Source: Kluyvera ascorbata_C
Lineage (GTDB): Bacteria > Pseudomonadota > Gammaproteobacteria > Enterobacterales > Enterobacteriaceae
DNA length: 64,000 nt
NCBI RefSeq assembly: GCF_044197065.1
Contig: NZ_JBIQOI010000001.1
Span: forward strand, 310,001-374,000
Direction of reading: 5' to 3'
Every line of letters starts with the position of its first letter. The first letter of the stretch is position 1. The position numbers were made by a program, and so were the translations under genes. The notes under the pieces are model-generated. The model did no database searches. It was given only the letters and a program-made list of their open reading frames with translations, and was not told the origin of the DNA. This document shows, one piece after another, positions 52,311 to 61,711 of this stretch.

Positions 52311-53777
52311 CTAACTATTGAGCGCGGTCAGCACGGCCTGGCGTGCACCTTGATGAACGAGATTTTGCCAGGCTTGCTGGACCGCCGCGACAAACTGCGG
52401 ATTGGCAGGTAAATCGCTACCGAAGATTTCCTGCAACGTCAACAGCGCAGTAACGCGGTTTTCATCAGTGCTGTTAGCCACAATACCGCGGATTTTTTCC
52501 GCCAGCGGGTCGCGTACATCAATTGGTTGACCGGCATCATCTACCCCGCTCACGTAACGCATCCAGCCTGCTACGGCTAACGCCAGCAGCGGCCAGCGGC
52601 TGCCGTTTTTGAGATGAATGCGAATGCCGTTTAGCAGACGCTGTGGCAGCTTCTGGCTACCGTCCATCGCAATCTGCCAGGTGCGGTGCTGAAGCGCTGG
52701 GTTGCTGAAGCGCTCGATAAGACTGTCAGCATACGCGCCGAGGTCCACATCGGTAATCCGCAGCGTAGGAGCCTGTTCGGCCATCATCAGATGACGCGCG
52801 GCGCGGCGGTAGGATTCATCCTGCATGCAGTCGCTGATGTGCGCATAGCCAGCAAGATAGCCGAGGTAGGCAAGGAAGGAATGACTGCCGTTGAGCATAC
52901 GCAGTTTCATCTCTTCCCACGGTAGGACGTCACTCACCATTTGCGCCCCGGCGCTGCCCCAGTCAGGACGTCCGGCAACAAAGTTGTCTTCTATGACCCA
53001 TTGAATAAACGGTTCGCAACTGATGGCGCACGGGTCTTCTACGCCTAATTCCTGGCTGATTTCTGCCAGCGATGCTTCAGTCGCCGCTGGCACGATACGG
53101 TCGACCATGGTGCCTGGGAAACTGACGTGTTCCGCAATCCAGCTTGCTAATTGCGGATCCCGACGGGTCGCCATATCCAGCACGGCGTTTTTCACCACGT
53201 GGCCGTTATCAGGAATATTGTCACAGGAGAGCACGGTAAAGGCCTGCAGCCCACGCTCACGGCGGCGATGAAGCGCTTCGACGAGGATGCCTGGCGCAGA
53301 GTGCGGCTCGGTTGGATGTTCAAGATCGTGGACGATCCGCGGCTGGGTAAAGTCCAGATGGCCGGTCGCCGGATCGATGCAATAGCCTTTTTCGGTGATC
53401 GTCAGCGAGACGATCGCCACCTGGGGCTCGCAGAATTTTTCGATGATGGCGGCAAGCGAGTCGAGTTTAGCGTTCAGGCACTCGTGGACAGCGCCAATGA
53501 CGATAGGTTGATTGCCCGTAGCGCTCTTTTCCATCACCGTAAAGAGGTGATCCTGCTGGCGAAGCTGGCTCATCAGCACGTCGCCGCTGAAAAGGCTGAT
53601 TTCACAAATACCCCAATCGCCACCGTGCTGGTTCAGCACCCGGTTGGTCAGCAGCGCCTGGTGGGCGCGGTGAAAGGCACCAAAACCGAAGTGCACAATC
53701 CGCGAACGTAGCTGTTGTCTATCATATTGCGGTAACTGTACGTTGGCGGGGAGGGCGCTTGAGGCGATTGTATTCAT
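52311..53777 (-). CDS. yeiQ: Mannitol/fructuronate dehydrogenase-family oxidoreductase YeiQ
   Basis: NAD-dependent polyol dehydrogenase of the UxuB/MtlD type, probably interconverting D-mannonate and fructuronate or a related sugar acid. It has 488 residues, equal to E. coli YeiQ. The Rossmann start is IVHFGFGAFHRAHQ and the catalytic region holds KLRMLNGSHSFLAYLGYLAG. In this genome it is divergent from a mannonate dehydratase, which strengthens a uronate role over the E. coli context. Substrate not proven. Confidence 0.92.
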   Translation of the reverse strand: MNTIASSALPANVQLPQYDRQQLRSRIVHFGFGAFHRAHQALLTNRVLNQHGGDWGICEISLFSGDVLMSQLRQQDHLFTVMEKSATGNQPIVIGAVHECLNAKLDSLAAIIEKFCEPQVAIVSLTITEKGYCIDPATGHLDFTQPRIVHDLEHPTEPHSAPGILVEALHRRRERGLQAFTVLSCDNIPDNGHVVKNAVLDMATRRDPQLASWIAEHVSFPGTMVDRIVPAATEASLAEISQELGVEDPCAISCEPFIQWVIEDNFVAGRPDWGSAGAQMVSDVLPWEEMKLRMLNGSHSFLAYLGYLAGYAHISDCMQDESYRRAARHLMMAEQAPTLRITDVDLGAYADSLIERFSNPALQHRTWQIAMDGSQKLPQRLLNGIRIHLKNGSRWPLLALAVAGWMRYVSGVDDAGQPIDVRDPLAEKIRGIVANSTDENRVTALLTLQEIFGSDLPANPQFVAAVQQAWQNLVHQGARQAVLTALNS

Positions 53778-53841
53778 TGTTCACACATCCAATTAACGAT
53801 TAATTAACGTTTGCAGTGTAAAGTTATATGACAGCAAATTG

Positions 53842-53857
53842 AATTGGTGTGCCGTAT
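53842..53857. promoter_or_regulatory. Possible UxuR/ExuR-type half-conserved operator
   Basis: AATTGGTGTGCCGTAT partly matches the palindrome AATTGGTATACCAATT bound by UxuR and ExuR. The left half is intact and the right half decayed. It lies between yeiQ and uxuA. Confidence 0.35.
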
Positions 53858-53869
53858 TTATCGCGTTAA

Positions 53870-53885
53870 TGTGAGCTTGATCAAT
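53870..53885. promoter_or_regulatory. Probable CRP site upstream of uxuA
   Basis: TGTGA-GCTTGA-TCAAT has an intact left half and a good right half of the CRP consensus TGTGA-N6-TCACA. It lies about 113 bases before uxuA, fitting catabolite control of hexuronate genes. Confidence 0.6.
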
Positions 53886-53952
53886 CAATCCCAGCGGATT
53901 TATTGACGCTTATAAATAAACATGTATGGTAGTCGTCATTAACAGCGATTTT

Positions 53953-53966
53953 ATTGGTATAACAAC
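53953..53966. promoter_or_regulatory. Probable UxuR/ExuR operator before uxuA
   Basis: ATTGGTATAACAAC matches ATTGGTATACCAAT at 12 of 14 bases and lies 16 bases before the uxuA start, a repressing position. Confidence 0.5.
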
Positions 53967-53982
53967 TTTAGAGGGTTGAGCA

Positions 53983-55173
53983 ATGGAACAAACCTGGCGT
54001 TGGTACGGTCCGAACGATCCGGTATCTCTTGATGATGTGCGTCAAGCTGGCGCGACGGGTGTTGTAACGGCGTTGCACCACATTCCAAACGGTCAGGTAT
54101 GGCCGGTTGAAGAAATCAAAAAGCGTATCGCGTTGCTGGCTGAGAAAGGGCTGACCTGGTCCGTTGTGGAAAGTATTCCGGTTCACGAAGACATTAAAAC
54201 CGGCTCCGGTGAGTACAAAACCTGGATTGCTAACTACCAGCAGAGCATTCGTAACCTGGCTGAATGTGGCATTGATACCGTCTGCTACAACTTTATGCCT
54301 ATCCTCGACTGGACGCGTACTGACCTCGAGTACACGCTGGAAGATGGTTCTAAAGCCCTGCGCTTTGACCAGATTGCGTTTGCCGCGTTTGAACTGCATA
54401 TCCTGAAACGTGAAGGCGCACAGGCGGACTACACCGAGGAAGAGCAGCGCCAGGCGCAGGAATACTTCCAGGCGATGACCGAAGCGGAAGTGACTAAGCT
54501 GACCCGCAACATCATTGCTGGCCTGCCGGGCGCTGAAGAGGGTTATACCCTGGACCAGTTCCGTGCGCGCCTCGCGGAATACGACCACATCAGTAAAGAA
54601 AATCTGCGTGAAAACATGGCCGTCTTCCTGCGCGCTATCGTGCCGGTTGCTGAAGAAGTTGGCGTGCGCCTGGCCGTTCACCCGGACGATCCACCGCGCC
54701 CAATCCTCGGCCTGCCGCGCATTGTCTCCACCATTGAAGATATGCAGTGGCTGAAAGAGACCGTTGATAGCATCAACAACGGCTTCACCATGTGTACCGG
54801 TTCTTACGGCGTGCGTGCAGATAACGATCTGGTGAAAATGATTGAGACCTTCGGCGACCGTATCCACTTCACGCACCTGCGCTCTACCTGCCGTGAAGGG
54901 AACCCGAAAACCTTCCACGAAGCCGCGCACCTGCAGGGTGACGTGAATATGGTAGCGGTGGTTGATGCCATCCTGACCGAAGAACAGCGTCGTAAGAAAG
55001 CGGGCGATCTGCGTCCTATTCCAATGCGTCCTGACCACGGTCACCAGATGCTGGACGATCTGAAGAAGAAAACCAACCCAGGCTACTCGGCGATTGGCCG
55101 TCTGAAAGGTCTGGCGGAAGTGCGCGGCGTTGAGCTGGCGCTGAAAATGACTAAGTTCCGCGATCTGCTGTAA
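53983..55173 (+). CDS. uxuA: D-mannonate dehydratase
   Basis: Converts D-mannonate to 2-keto-3-deoxygluconate in glucuronate breakdown. It has 396 residues (394 in E. coli) and is collinear along its length, with MEQTWRWYGPNDPVSL, CYNFMPILDWTRTDL, HPDDPPRPILGLPRIVS and MRPDHGHQM holding the metal and active sites. An AGAGGG ribosome site precedes the ATG. In E. coli uxuA sits with uxuB near 98 minutes; here it is paired divergently with yeiQ. A second uxuA elsewhere in the genome is possible. Confidence 0.97.
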   Translation: MEQTWRWYGPNDPVSLDDVRQAGATGVVTALHHIPNGQVWPVEEIKKRIALLAEKGLTWSVVESIPVHEDIKTGSGEYKTWIANYQQSIRNLAECGIDTVCYNFMPILDWTRTDLEYTLEDGSKALRFDQIAFAAFELHILKREGAQADYTEEEQRQAQEYFQAMTEAEVTKLTRNIIAGLPGAEEGYTLDQFRARLAEYDHISKENLRENMAVFLRAIVPVAEEVGVRLAVHPDDPPRPILGLPRIVSTIEDMQWLKETVDSINNGFTMCTGSYGVRADNDLVKMIETFGDRIHFTHLRSTCREGNPKTFHEAAHLQGDVNMVAVVDAILTEEQRRKKAGDLRPIPMRPDHGHQMLDDLKKKTNPGYSAIGRLKGLAEVRGVELALKMTKFRDLL

Positions 55174-55197
55174 TTCGTCATTCTCTCGAGATAAAAA

Positions 55198-55221
55198 AAG
55201 GGCAGCCACACGGCTGCCCTT
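55198..55221 (+). terminator. uxuA intrinsic terminator
   Basis: AAGGGCAGCC and GGCTGCCCTT pair around ACAC with T-rich bases after, 25 bases beyond the stop. Confidence 0.9.
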
Positions 55222-55242
55222 CTTGTTTGCACTATCGAGTAG

Positions 55243-55268
55243 GCCTGATAAGCGAAGCGCCATCAGGC
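55243..55268. repeat. REP palindrome between uxuA and efpL
   Basis: GCCTGATAAGCGAAGCG followed by CCATCAGGC, identical in type to the units at 3637-3662 and 35904-35929. Confidence 0.85.
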
Positions 55269-55295
55269 AGACCGATGCACATGGCCTAATGCAGA

Positions 55296-55868
55296 TTAGT
55301 CTGCACGGCCCATATAGCGTTTTTCTTCGATATGAATGCGGATTTTCTCGCCGGTAGTCAGGTACTCAGGAACCTGGACAACCAGACCGGTAGTCAGCGT
55401 CGCTGGCTTAGTACGGGAGCTTGCAGATGCACCTTTGATACCAGGGGCCGTTTCCACGATTTCCAGGTCAACGGTTTGCGGCAGTTCCAGTGCCAGAACG
55501 CGGCCGTCCCACAGCAGAACCTGCATTTCCGGCATACCGCCTTCAGGAATGAACTGCAGCTCTTCAGCAATCTGGTCGTGGGTGAAGATGTACGGGGTGT
55601 AATCTTCTTTATCCATGAACACGTATTCGTTGCCGTCGATGTAGGAGAAGTCAACGAAGCGGCGATTCAGGGTCACGGTATCGACCATGTCGTCGCCTTT
55701 AAAACGTTCTTCAACTTTCAGACCGGTGCTGACGTCGGAGAAGCGCATTTTGTACAGCGTTGCCGCGCCACGGGCGCTCGGTGACTGAATATCAATGTTT
55801 TTTACAATCAGCAGCTTGCCGTTGTAATTCAGCACCATACCTTTTTTAATTTCGTTCGCTCTTGGCAT
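55296..55868 (-). CDS. efpL: Elongation factor P-like protein EfpL (YeiP)
   Basis: EF-P paralogue that relieves ribosomes stalled at proline-rich and related motifs. It has 190 residues as in E. coli. Three beta-barrel domains follow each other, and the tip loop has Arg33 in SARGAA rather than the lysine modified in EF-P. Conserved closing segment EKRYMGRAD. Transcribed alone. Confidence 0.97.
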   Translation of the reverse strand: MPRANEIKKGMVLNYNGKLLIVKNIDIQSPSARGAATLYKMRFSDVSTGLKVEERFKGDDMVDTVTLNRRFVDFSYIDGNEYVFMDKEDYTPYIFTHDQIAEELQFIPEGGMPEMQVLLWDGRVLALELPQTVDLEIVETAPGIKGASASSRTKPATLTTGLVVQVPEYLTTGEKIRIHIEEKRYMGRAD

Positions 55869-56021
55869 TGCAATTATCCTGTGAACTAGGGTGTCAAAAA
55901 TATCGCGTAAAAGTACTCGTGCCGGGCGTTTCAGGCAAGAGGATTTAAAGGCTTTTGCTATGCTTGCTCAAAAGGTGGTACTGTGCGCGCAATCACCTAT
56001 CAACACAACTGAGAACCCGCG

Positions 56022-56276
56022 ATGGAATGTCGTCCGGACTGCGGGGCTTGCTGCACTGCACCTTCAATTTCTAGCCCAATTCCCGGCATGCCCAATGGCA
56101 AACCGGCGAACACGCCCTGCGTACAGCTTGACGAACGTCAGCGCTGTAAAATCTTTGGTTCACCGCTGCGCCCTAAAGTGTGCGCCGGGCTACAGCCCGC
56201 ACGGGAAATGTGCGGGGTAAACCGAGACGCGGCGATGACCTATTTGCTGAACCTTGAAGCGCTGACCGCGCCCTAA
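56022..56276 (+). CDS. yeiW: YkgJ-family zinc/iron-binding cluster protein YeiW
   Basis: Small cysteine-rich protein (84 residues; seven Cys) with CRPDCGACC at the N-terminus and RCKIFGSPLRPKVCAG further on, the UPF0153/YkgJ arrangement expected to bind zinc or an iron-sulfur cluster. Function not known. It converges on setB; the stop codons overlap by three bases. Confidence 0.93.
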   Translation: MECRPDCGACCTAPSISSPIPGMPNGKPANTPCVQLDERQRCKIFGSPLRPKVCAGLQPAREMCGVNRDAAMTYLLNLEALTAP

Positions 56277-57454
56277 ACGTCTTTAATGCGTACCAGACAG
56301 CCGAGGGTCGCGACGCAAAGCACCAGCGCAATCCAGAACACGGTGTGGTAGTTCCAGATTTCGGCTACCACGCCTGCCAGTGAACCGGCGATAATCCAGC
56401 CAACGCGCGAGGTGTTGGCGTACAACGTGGTTGCTGAACCTGCCTGGCCGGGCATCAGATCCTGGAAGTAAAGCATTCCAATCCCACCGAGAATACCGAT
56501 ATAGATGGCGTTCAGCAGCTGCATCGCAAGCAGTAACGTTGGGCTGTTGAAGGTCAGCATGCCTATATAGAAGCATAGCCCGGCGACGGCCGCCAGACGC
56601 ATCAGAAAGCGTTTCCCCAACCGTTTAGCAAAATAGCCCGCAATGAGCATGGTTGGGATCTCAAGCCCGGCAGCCGTGCCCATCATCACCCCGGCCAGTT
56701 TCTCCGGCAGGTGCAGTTCATTGATGATGTAGAGCGGCATATTAATGATATAGAGGCTGTTGGTGCCCCACATCAGCGTGCAGATAACGAACAGCAGCAG
56801 GGCGTCTTTGCGGTTGGTACGCGGAGCCTGAATCGAACCGCTGGTGACCGCTTTCTCTTTACGCATGGTAGGCAAGAATAGCCAGACCATTGCACCGCAC
56901 ACCACAAACGCGACCGCAGCACTGAGATACATCACCGTAAAGCTGAAGCCCATCGCCAGGGCGTAAGCCAGCGGTGGGCCAATCACCCATGCCAGCGAAA
57001 CCTGCGCACGCATAATCGAACTGAACATCACCGCTTCACGGCCGGTTTTATCGGCGTGCTCGCGGGCAAGGGCGAACATTTGCGGGTTTGCCGTTGAGCC
57101 AAAGCTGCTCAGGAAGACGCCGACAAACAGCAGAATAAAGTAGTTACGGTTCCAGGCAAACAGCACGCAGGCGAACACGCCAAGCAGACAGCAGCCAACG
57201 ATCAGATTTTTACGGTCGCCGCGTTTATCCGAGTAGCTTGCCAGAAACTGGCTGACGAGAATGCCAATAACCGCGCTGCCGGTGAAAAAGAAGCCTACCA
57301 TTGCCGGGCGAACGTGTACTTCATTACTCAGGAACAGACTCAATGTAGGGGTCTGTAGCGCACCGGCAATACCGGTTAAAAATGCCACAATCAGAAAAGA
57401 CGACGAGGTGAAATCAAACGATCGCCGTGGGGCGGCGGCGGTACTGTTTTGCAT
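56273..57454 (-). CDS. setB: Sugar efflux transporter SetB
   Basis: MFS transporter with twelve predicted helices, 393 residues. E. coli SetB exports lactose and glucose analogues and has been linked to chromosome segregation. Conserved segments include LFLSNEVHVRPAMVGFFF and FGSTANPQMFALAREHA. It is divergent from the fru operon. Confidence 0.94.
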   Translation of the reverse strand: MQNSTAAAPRRSFDFTSSSFLIVAFLTGIAGALQTPTLSLFLSNEVHVRPAMVGFFFTGSAVIGILVSQFLASYSDKRGDRKNLIVGCCLLGVFACVLFAWNRNYFILLFVGVFLSSFGSTANPQMFALAREHADKTGREAVMFSSIMRAQVSLAWVIGPPLAYALAMGFSFTVMYLSAAVAFVVCGAMVWLFLPTMRKEKAVTSGSIQAPRTNRKDALLLFVICTLMWGTNSLYIINMPLYIINELHLPEKLAGVMMGTAAGLEIPTMLIAGYFAKRLGKRFLMRLAAVAGLCFYIGMLTFNSPTLLLAMQLLNAIYIGILGGIGMLYFQDLMPGQAGSATTLYANTSRVGWIIAGSLAGVVAEIWNYHTVFWIALVLCVATLGCLVRIKDV

Positions 57455-57717
57455 GTTGTTTTATCGGTCACATAAGGAGAGGCGGGGAGTTTACGACGCG
57501 ACTCAGAAAATGAACAGTAACCTAAATCAAATTCGGCACGAAAAAATAAAAGGCCATTTCAAAAATCTGGCTTACGTCTAGCTGAAGTGGCTGATGAGAC
57601 CGTACGGGCGCTTCAGCAAATGTGGCGAGAATGATAATGAAATGTGCTGTAGATCTAATTTATGCAATCAATTTGTCAGCAAAACTTGCAGGCTGATTAA
57701 GAAAGGCACAAAATTAT
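57455..57717. other. Non-coding region between setB and the fru operators
   Basis: About 260 bases that should hold the setB promoter and the upstream part of the fruB promoter. Nothing more is recognised. Confidence 0.4.
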
Positions 57718-57729
57718 TGAAACGTTTCA
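57718..57729. promoter_or_regulatory. Cra (FruR) operator 1
   Basis: TGAAACGTTTCA is a perfect Cra palindrome 88 bases before fruB. Cra represses fruBKA until fructose 1-phosphate binds it. Confidence 0.93.
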
Positions 57730-57783
57730 GCGTCGTCTTCAGCACCTAACCCGCTAAGTACGGCGATTTTTTCTCACAAAAGC

Positions 57784-57795
57784 TGAATCGATTCA
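57784..57795. promoter_or_regulatory. Cra (FruR) operator 2
   Basis: TGAATCGATTCA, a second perfect palindrome of the Cra type, 66 bases downstream of the first and 21 bases before the fruB start. The two-operator layout is the same as in E. coli. Confidence 0.9.
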
Positions 57796-57816
57796 ATTCA
57801 GCGAGCGAGGGGAACC

Positions 57817-58947
57817 ATGTTCCAGTTAACTGTTCAGGATATTCATCCCGGCCAGCAGGCCGCGAATAAAGAAGAGGCTATTCGGCAGGTTGCTGCAGCG
57901 CTCGTCAGCGCAGGCAACGTCGCTGATGGTTACGTTGCCGGTATGCTGGCGCGTGAGCAACAAACCTCCACTTTCCTTGGCAACGGCATTGCGATTCCGC
58001 ACGGCACCACTGATACCCGCGATCAGGTGCTGAAGACCGGTGTTCAGGTTTACCAATTTCCACAGGGCGTCACCTGGGGTGAAGGCCAGACGGCGTATGT
58101 CGCCATCGGTATTGCCGCCAGCTCCGACGAACATCTCGGCCTGCTGCGTCAGCTGACGCACGTCCTGAGCGATGACGCGGTGGCTGAACAGCTGAAAACC
58201 GCAACTACCGCTGAAGAGCTGCGTGCGCTGTTGATGGGTGAAAAACAAAGCGAAGCGCTGAAACTTGATAACGACACGCTCTCGCTTGACGTTGCCGCCA
58301 GCGATCTTGTAACGCTGCAGGCGCTGAACGCCGCGCGTCTGAAAGAAGCCGGTGCGGTAGACGCTAACTTTGTGGCGCGCGTGATTAACGATCAACCGCT
58401 GAATCTGGGTCAGGGTATCTGGCTGAACGACAGCGCGGAAGGCAACCTGCGTAGCGCCATTGCGGTGAGCCGTGCGGCGACGCCATTTACCGTTGGCGAT
58501 GCTGCTGCCTCCGTGCTGATTACCGTCGCGATGGCCGATGCTCAGCCGACCGCGGTGCTTAACCGTCTGGTTAACCTGCTGCTGGACAACAAAGCTGAAC
58601 GTCTGCTGAATGCTGATGCCGCTACGCTGTTGGCGCTGCTGACCAGCGATGACGCGCTGGCCGACGACCTGCTGAGCGAAGAGTTTGTCGTCCGTAACGA
58701 ACATGGCCTGCACGCCCGTCCGGGCACCGTGCTGGTGAATACCATCAAACAGTTTAGCAGTGACATTACCGTAACCAATCTTGACGGCAGCGGTAAACCA
58801 GCCAACGGACGTAGCCTGATGAAGGTTGTCGCGCTGGGCGTTAAAAAAGGTCATCGTCTGCGCTTTACGGCACAGGGTGATGATGCTCGTCAGGCGCTGG
58901 ACGCTATTGGCGAAGCCATTGCTTCAGGCCTCGGGGAGGGCGCATAA
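57817..58947 (+). CDS. fruB: Fructose PTS diphosphoryl transfer protein FruB
   Basis: Carries phosphate from enzyme I to the fructose permease. The 376 residues hold an EIIA-Fru domain (His62 in AIPHGTTD), a middle domain that in E. coli contacts Cra, and an HPr-like FPr domain with His299 in GLHARPG. Length and motifs equal E. coli. A GAGGGGAA ribosome site follows the second Cra operator. fruK starts immediately after the stop. Confidence 0.98.
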   Translation: MFQLTVQDIHPGQQAANKEEAIRQVAAALVSAGNVADGYVAGMLAREQQTSTFLGNGIAIPHGTTDTRDQVLKTGVQVYQFPQGVTWGEGQTAYVAIGIAASSDEHLGLLRQLTHVLSDDAVAEQLKTATTAEELRALLMGEKQSEALKLDNDTLSLDVAASDLVTLQALNAARLKEAGAVDANFVARVINDQPLNLGQGIWLNDSAEGNLRSAIAVSRAATPFTVGDAAASVLITVAMADAQPTAVLNRLVNLLLDNKAERLLNADAATLLALLTSDDALADDLLSEEFVVRNEHGLHARPGTVLVNTIKQFSSDITVTNLDGSGKPANGRSLMKVVALGVKKGHRLRFTAQGDDARQALDAIGEAIASGLGEGA

Positions 58948-59886
58948 ATGAGCAGAAGAGTAGCCACTATTACCTTAAACCCGGCCTATGATTTGGTAGG
59001 GTTCACGCCAGAAATCGAGCGTGGAGAAGTTAACCTGGTGCGTACCACCGGTCTGCATGCCGCGGGTAAAGGCATTAACGTTGCGAAGGTGCTGAAAGAT
59101 CTTGGTATCGACGTCACCGTTGGCGGTTTCCTCGGTAAAGACAACCAGGATGGTTTTCAGCAGTTGTTCAGCGAGCTGGGCATTGCTAACCGTTTCCAGG
59201 TCGTACAGGGCCGTACCCGTATTAACGTCAAGCTGACCGAGAAAGACGGCGAAGTCACCGATTTTAACTTTTCCGGCTTCGACGTTACCGCGTCTGACTG
59301 GGAACGCTTTGTTAACGATTCCCTGACCTGGCTTGGCCAGTTCGACATGGTGTGCGTGAGTGGTAGTCTGCCAGCAGGCGTTAGCCCGGAAGCGTTCACC
59401 GACTGGATGACGCGTCTGCGCAGCCAGTGTCCGTGCATTATTTTCGACAGCAGCCGCGAAGCGCTGGTTGCAGGTCTGAAAGCGGCGCCATGGCTGGTGA
59501 AGCCAAACCGTCGCGAGCTGGAAATCTGGGCTGGCCGTAAGCTGCCTGAGATGAAAGATGTGATTGAAGCGGCTCATGCGCTGCGCGAGCAGGGCATTGC
59601 CCATGTGGTGATTTCACTGGGTGCGGAAGGCGCGCTGTGGGTTAACGCCTCCGGCGAGTGGATTGCCAAGCCGCCGTCAGTGGAAGTGGTGAGCACGGTA
59701 GGGGCTGGGGATTCCATGGTTGGCGGTCTGATTTATGGCCTGCTGATGCGTGAGTCCAGCGAACATACCCTGCGCCTGGCGACTGCCGTTGCCGCGCTGG
59801 CGGTCAGCCAGAGCAACGTCGGCATCACCGATCGTACCCAGTTGGCCGCGATGATGGCGCGCGTCGACCTGAAACCTTTTAACTAA
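58948..59886 (+). CDS. fruK: 1-phosphofructokinase
   Basis: PfkB-family kinase that makes fructose 1,6-bisphosphate from the fructose 1-phosphate delivered by FruA. It has 312 residues. The N-terminal GKGINVAKVLKDLG and the C-terminal GAGDSMVGGLIYG motif (anion hole and catalytic Asp) are intact. Adjacent to fruB without any gap (TAAATG). Confidence 0.98.
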   Translation: MSRRVATITLNPAYDLVGFTPEIERGEVNLVRTTGLHAAGKGINVAKVLKDLGIDVTVGGFLGKDNQDGFQQLFSELGIANRFQVVQGRTRINVKLTEKDGEVTDFNFSGFDVTASDWERFVNDSLTWLGQFDMVCVSGSLPAGVSPEAFTDWMTRLRSQCPCIIFDSSREALVAGLKAAPWLVKPNRRELEIWAGRKLPEMKDVIEAAHALREQGIAHVVISLGAEGALWVNASGEWIAKPPSVEVVSTVGAGDSMVGGLIYGLLMRESSEHTLRLATAVAALAVSQSNVGITDRTQLAAMMARVDLKPFN

Positions 59887-59903
59887 CAGCAGGGGAGAGG
59901 CGT

Positions 59904-61592
59904 ATGAAAACGCTGCTGATTATCGATGCCAAACTTGGACAGGCTCGCGCTTATATGGCGAAGACCCTGCTGGGCGCGGCGGCGCAGAAAGCGCGCCTGG
60001 AGTTAATTGATAACCCGAACGATGCTGAACTGGCCATCGTGCTGGGCTCCGCTTTACCGTCCGATACCGCGCTGGCGGGCAAACAGGTTTACCTTGGCGA
60101 TATCAACCGCGCAGTTTCCCACCCGGAGCTGTTCCTGAGCGAAGCCAAATCTCACGCCCTGCCTTACGAGGCTCCGGCGCAGGCTGAACCAACCGCGAAA
60201 GGTGCGGTAAAACGTATCGTAGCGGTCACCGCTTGCCCAACCGGCGTGGCGCATACCTTTATGGCGGCCGAAGCGATTGAAACCGAAGCCAAAAAACGCG
60301 GTCTGTGGGTGAAGGTTGAAACCCGTGGTTCCGTGGGCGCCGGTAACGCTATCACCCCAGAAGAAGTCGAAGCGGCTGACCTGGTTATCGTGGCGGCGGA
60401 TATTGAAGTGGATCTGGCGAAATTCGCCGGTAAGCCAATGTATCGCACCACCACCGGCCTGGCGTTGAAGAAAACGGCGCAAGAGCTGGATAAAGCTATG
60501 GTTGAAGCGAAGCCGTATCAACCTTCCGGCCAGACAAAATCTCCGGCGGATGCCGGGAAGAAAGAGAGCGGTGGCGGGGCATATCGTCACCTGTTAACCG
60601 GCGTTTCTTACATGCTGCCAATGGTCGTGGCGGGCGGTCTGTGTATCGCGCTGTCATTTGCCTTCGGTATTAAAGCCTTTGAAGTCAAAGGCACGCTGGC
60701 TGCGGCGCTGATGCAGATTGGCGGTGGTTCCGCCTTCGCGCTGATGGTGCCGGTGCTGGCCGGTTTTATCGCCTTCTCCATCGCTGACCGTCCGGGTCTG
60801 ACCCCAGGTCTTATCGGCGGTATGCTGGCGGTGAGCGGCGGTTCCGGCTTTATCGGTGGTATCATCGCGGGCTTCCTGGCCGGTTACGTGGCAAAACTCA
60901 TCAGCACCAAGCTGAAGCTGCCGCCAAGCATGGAAGCGCTGAAGCCTATTCTGATAATCCCGCTGGTCTCCAGCCTGATTGTCGGCCTGGCAATGATTTA
61001 CCTCATTGGTACCCCGGTTGCCGCGCTGCTGAACTGGCTGACCCACTGGCTGCAAACCATGGGCACCGCGAACGCGGTCCTGCTGGGCGCTATCCTCGGT
61101 GCGATGATGTGTACCGATATGGGTGGTCCGGTGAACAAAGCGGCATACGCATTCGGTGTAGGCCTGCTGAGTACCCAGACTTACGCACCGATGGCTGCCA
61201 TTATGGCTGCCGGTATGGTGCCACCGCTGGCAATGGGGATCGCCACGCTGATTGCACGTAAGAAATTCGATCAGGGTCAACGTGAAGGGGGCAAAGCGGC
61301 GCTGGTTCTGGGCCTGTGCTTTATCTCTGAAGGGGCGATTCCGTTCGCGGCTCGTGACCCGATGCGCGTTCTGCCTTGCTGTATCGTTGGCGGCGCGGTA
61401 ACTGGCGCTATCTCGATGGCGGTAGGCGCGAAGCTGATGGCACCGCACGGCGGCCTGTTCGTCCTGCTGATCCCTGGCGCGATTACGCCGGTGCTGGGTT
61501 ATCTGATTGCGATCATCGTTGGTACGCTGGTGGCTGGCCTCTCTTACGCGGTGTTGAAACGCCCGGAAGCTGGGGTTGTCGCGAAAGCGTAA
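59904..61592 (+). CDS. fruA: Fructose PTS permease, EIIB'BC components
   Basis: Membrane transporter that imports and phosphorylates fructose at C1. The 562 residues hold a degenerate EIIB' domain, a functional EIIB with Cys111 in VTACPTGVAHTFMAAEAIE, an Ala/Pro linker and an EIIC domain with about nine helices and GARDP-like RDPMRVLP near residue 490. E. coli FruA has 563. It closes the operon with a strong terminator. Confidence 0.98.
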   Translation: MKTLLIIDAKLGQARAYMAKTLLGAAAQKARLELIDNPNDAELAIVLGSALPSDTALAGKQVYLGDINRAVSHPELFLSEAKSHALPYEAPAQAEPTAKGAVKRIVAVTACPTGVAHTFMAAEAIETEAKKRGLWVKVETRGSVGAGNAITPEEVEAADLVIVAADIEVDLAKFAGKPMYRTTTGLALKKTAQELDKAMVEAKPYQPSGQTKSPADAGKKESGGGAYRHLLTGVSYMLPMVVAGGLCIALSFAFGIKAFEVKGTLAAALMQIGGGSAFALMVPVLAGFIAFSIADRPGLTPGLIGGMLAVSGGSGFIGGIIAGFLAGYVAKLISTKLKLPPSMEALKPILIIPLVSSLIVGLAMIYLIGTPVAALLNWLTHWLQTMGTANAVLLGAILGAMMCTDMGGPVNKAAYAFGVGLLSTQTYAPMAAIMAAGMVPPLAMGIATLIARKKFDQGQREGGKAALVLGLCFISEGAIPFAARDPMRVLPCCIVGGAVTGAISMAVGAKLMAPHGGLFVLLIPGAITPVLGYLIAIIVGTLVAGLSYAVLKRPEAGVVAKA

Positions 61593-61607
61593 TCCAGGTA
61601 CAAACGT

Positions 61608-61637
61608 AAAAAAGGGCCGATGATTCGGCCCTTTTTT
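61608..61637 (+). terminator. fruBKA intrinsic terminator
   Basis: AAAAAAGGGCCGA and TCGGCCCTTTTTT pair around TGAT, with T-run included, 15 bases after the stop. Confidence 0.93.
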
Positions 61638-61642
61638 ATGTC

Positions 61643-61709
61643 TGATGGCGGCTGCGCCTTATTATGTCTACCCGAACCCGTAGGCCCGGTAAGCGCAGCG
61701 CCACCGGGC
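61643..61709. repeat. REP units between fruA and nfo
   Basis: A half unit (TGATGGCGGCTGCGCCTTA) is followed by a full palindrome GCCCGGTAAGCGCAGCG with CCACCGGGC at 61684-61709, which ends three bases before the nfo stop. Confidence 0.8.
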
Positions 61710-61711
61710 AA

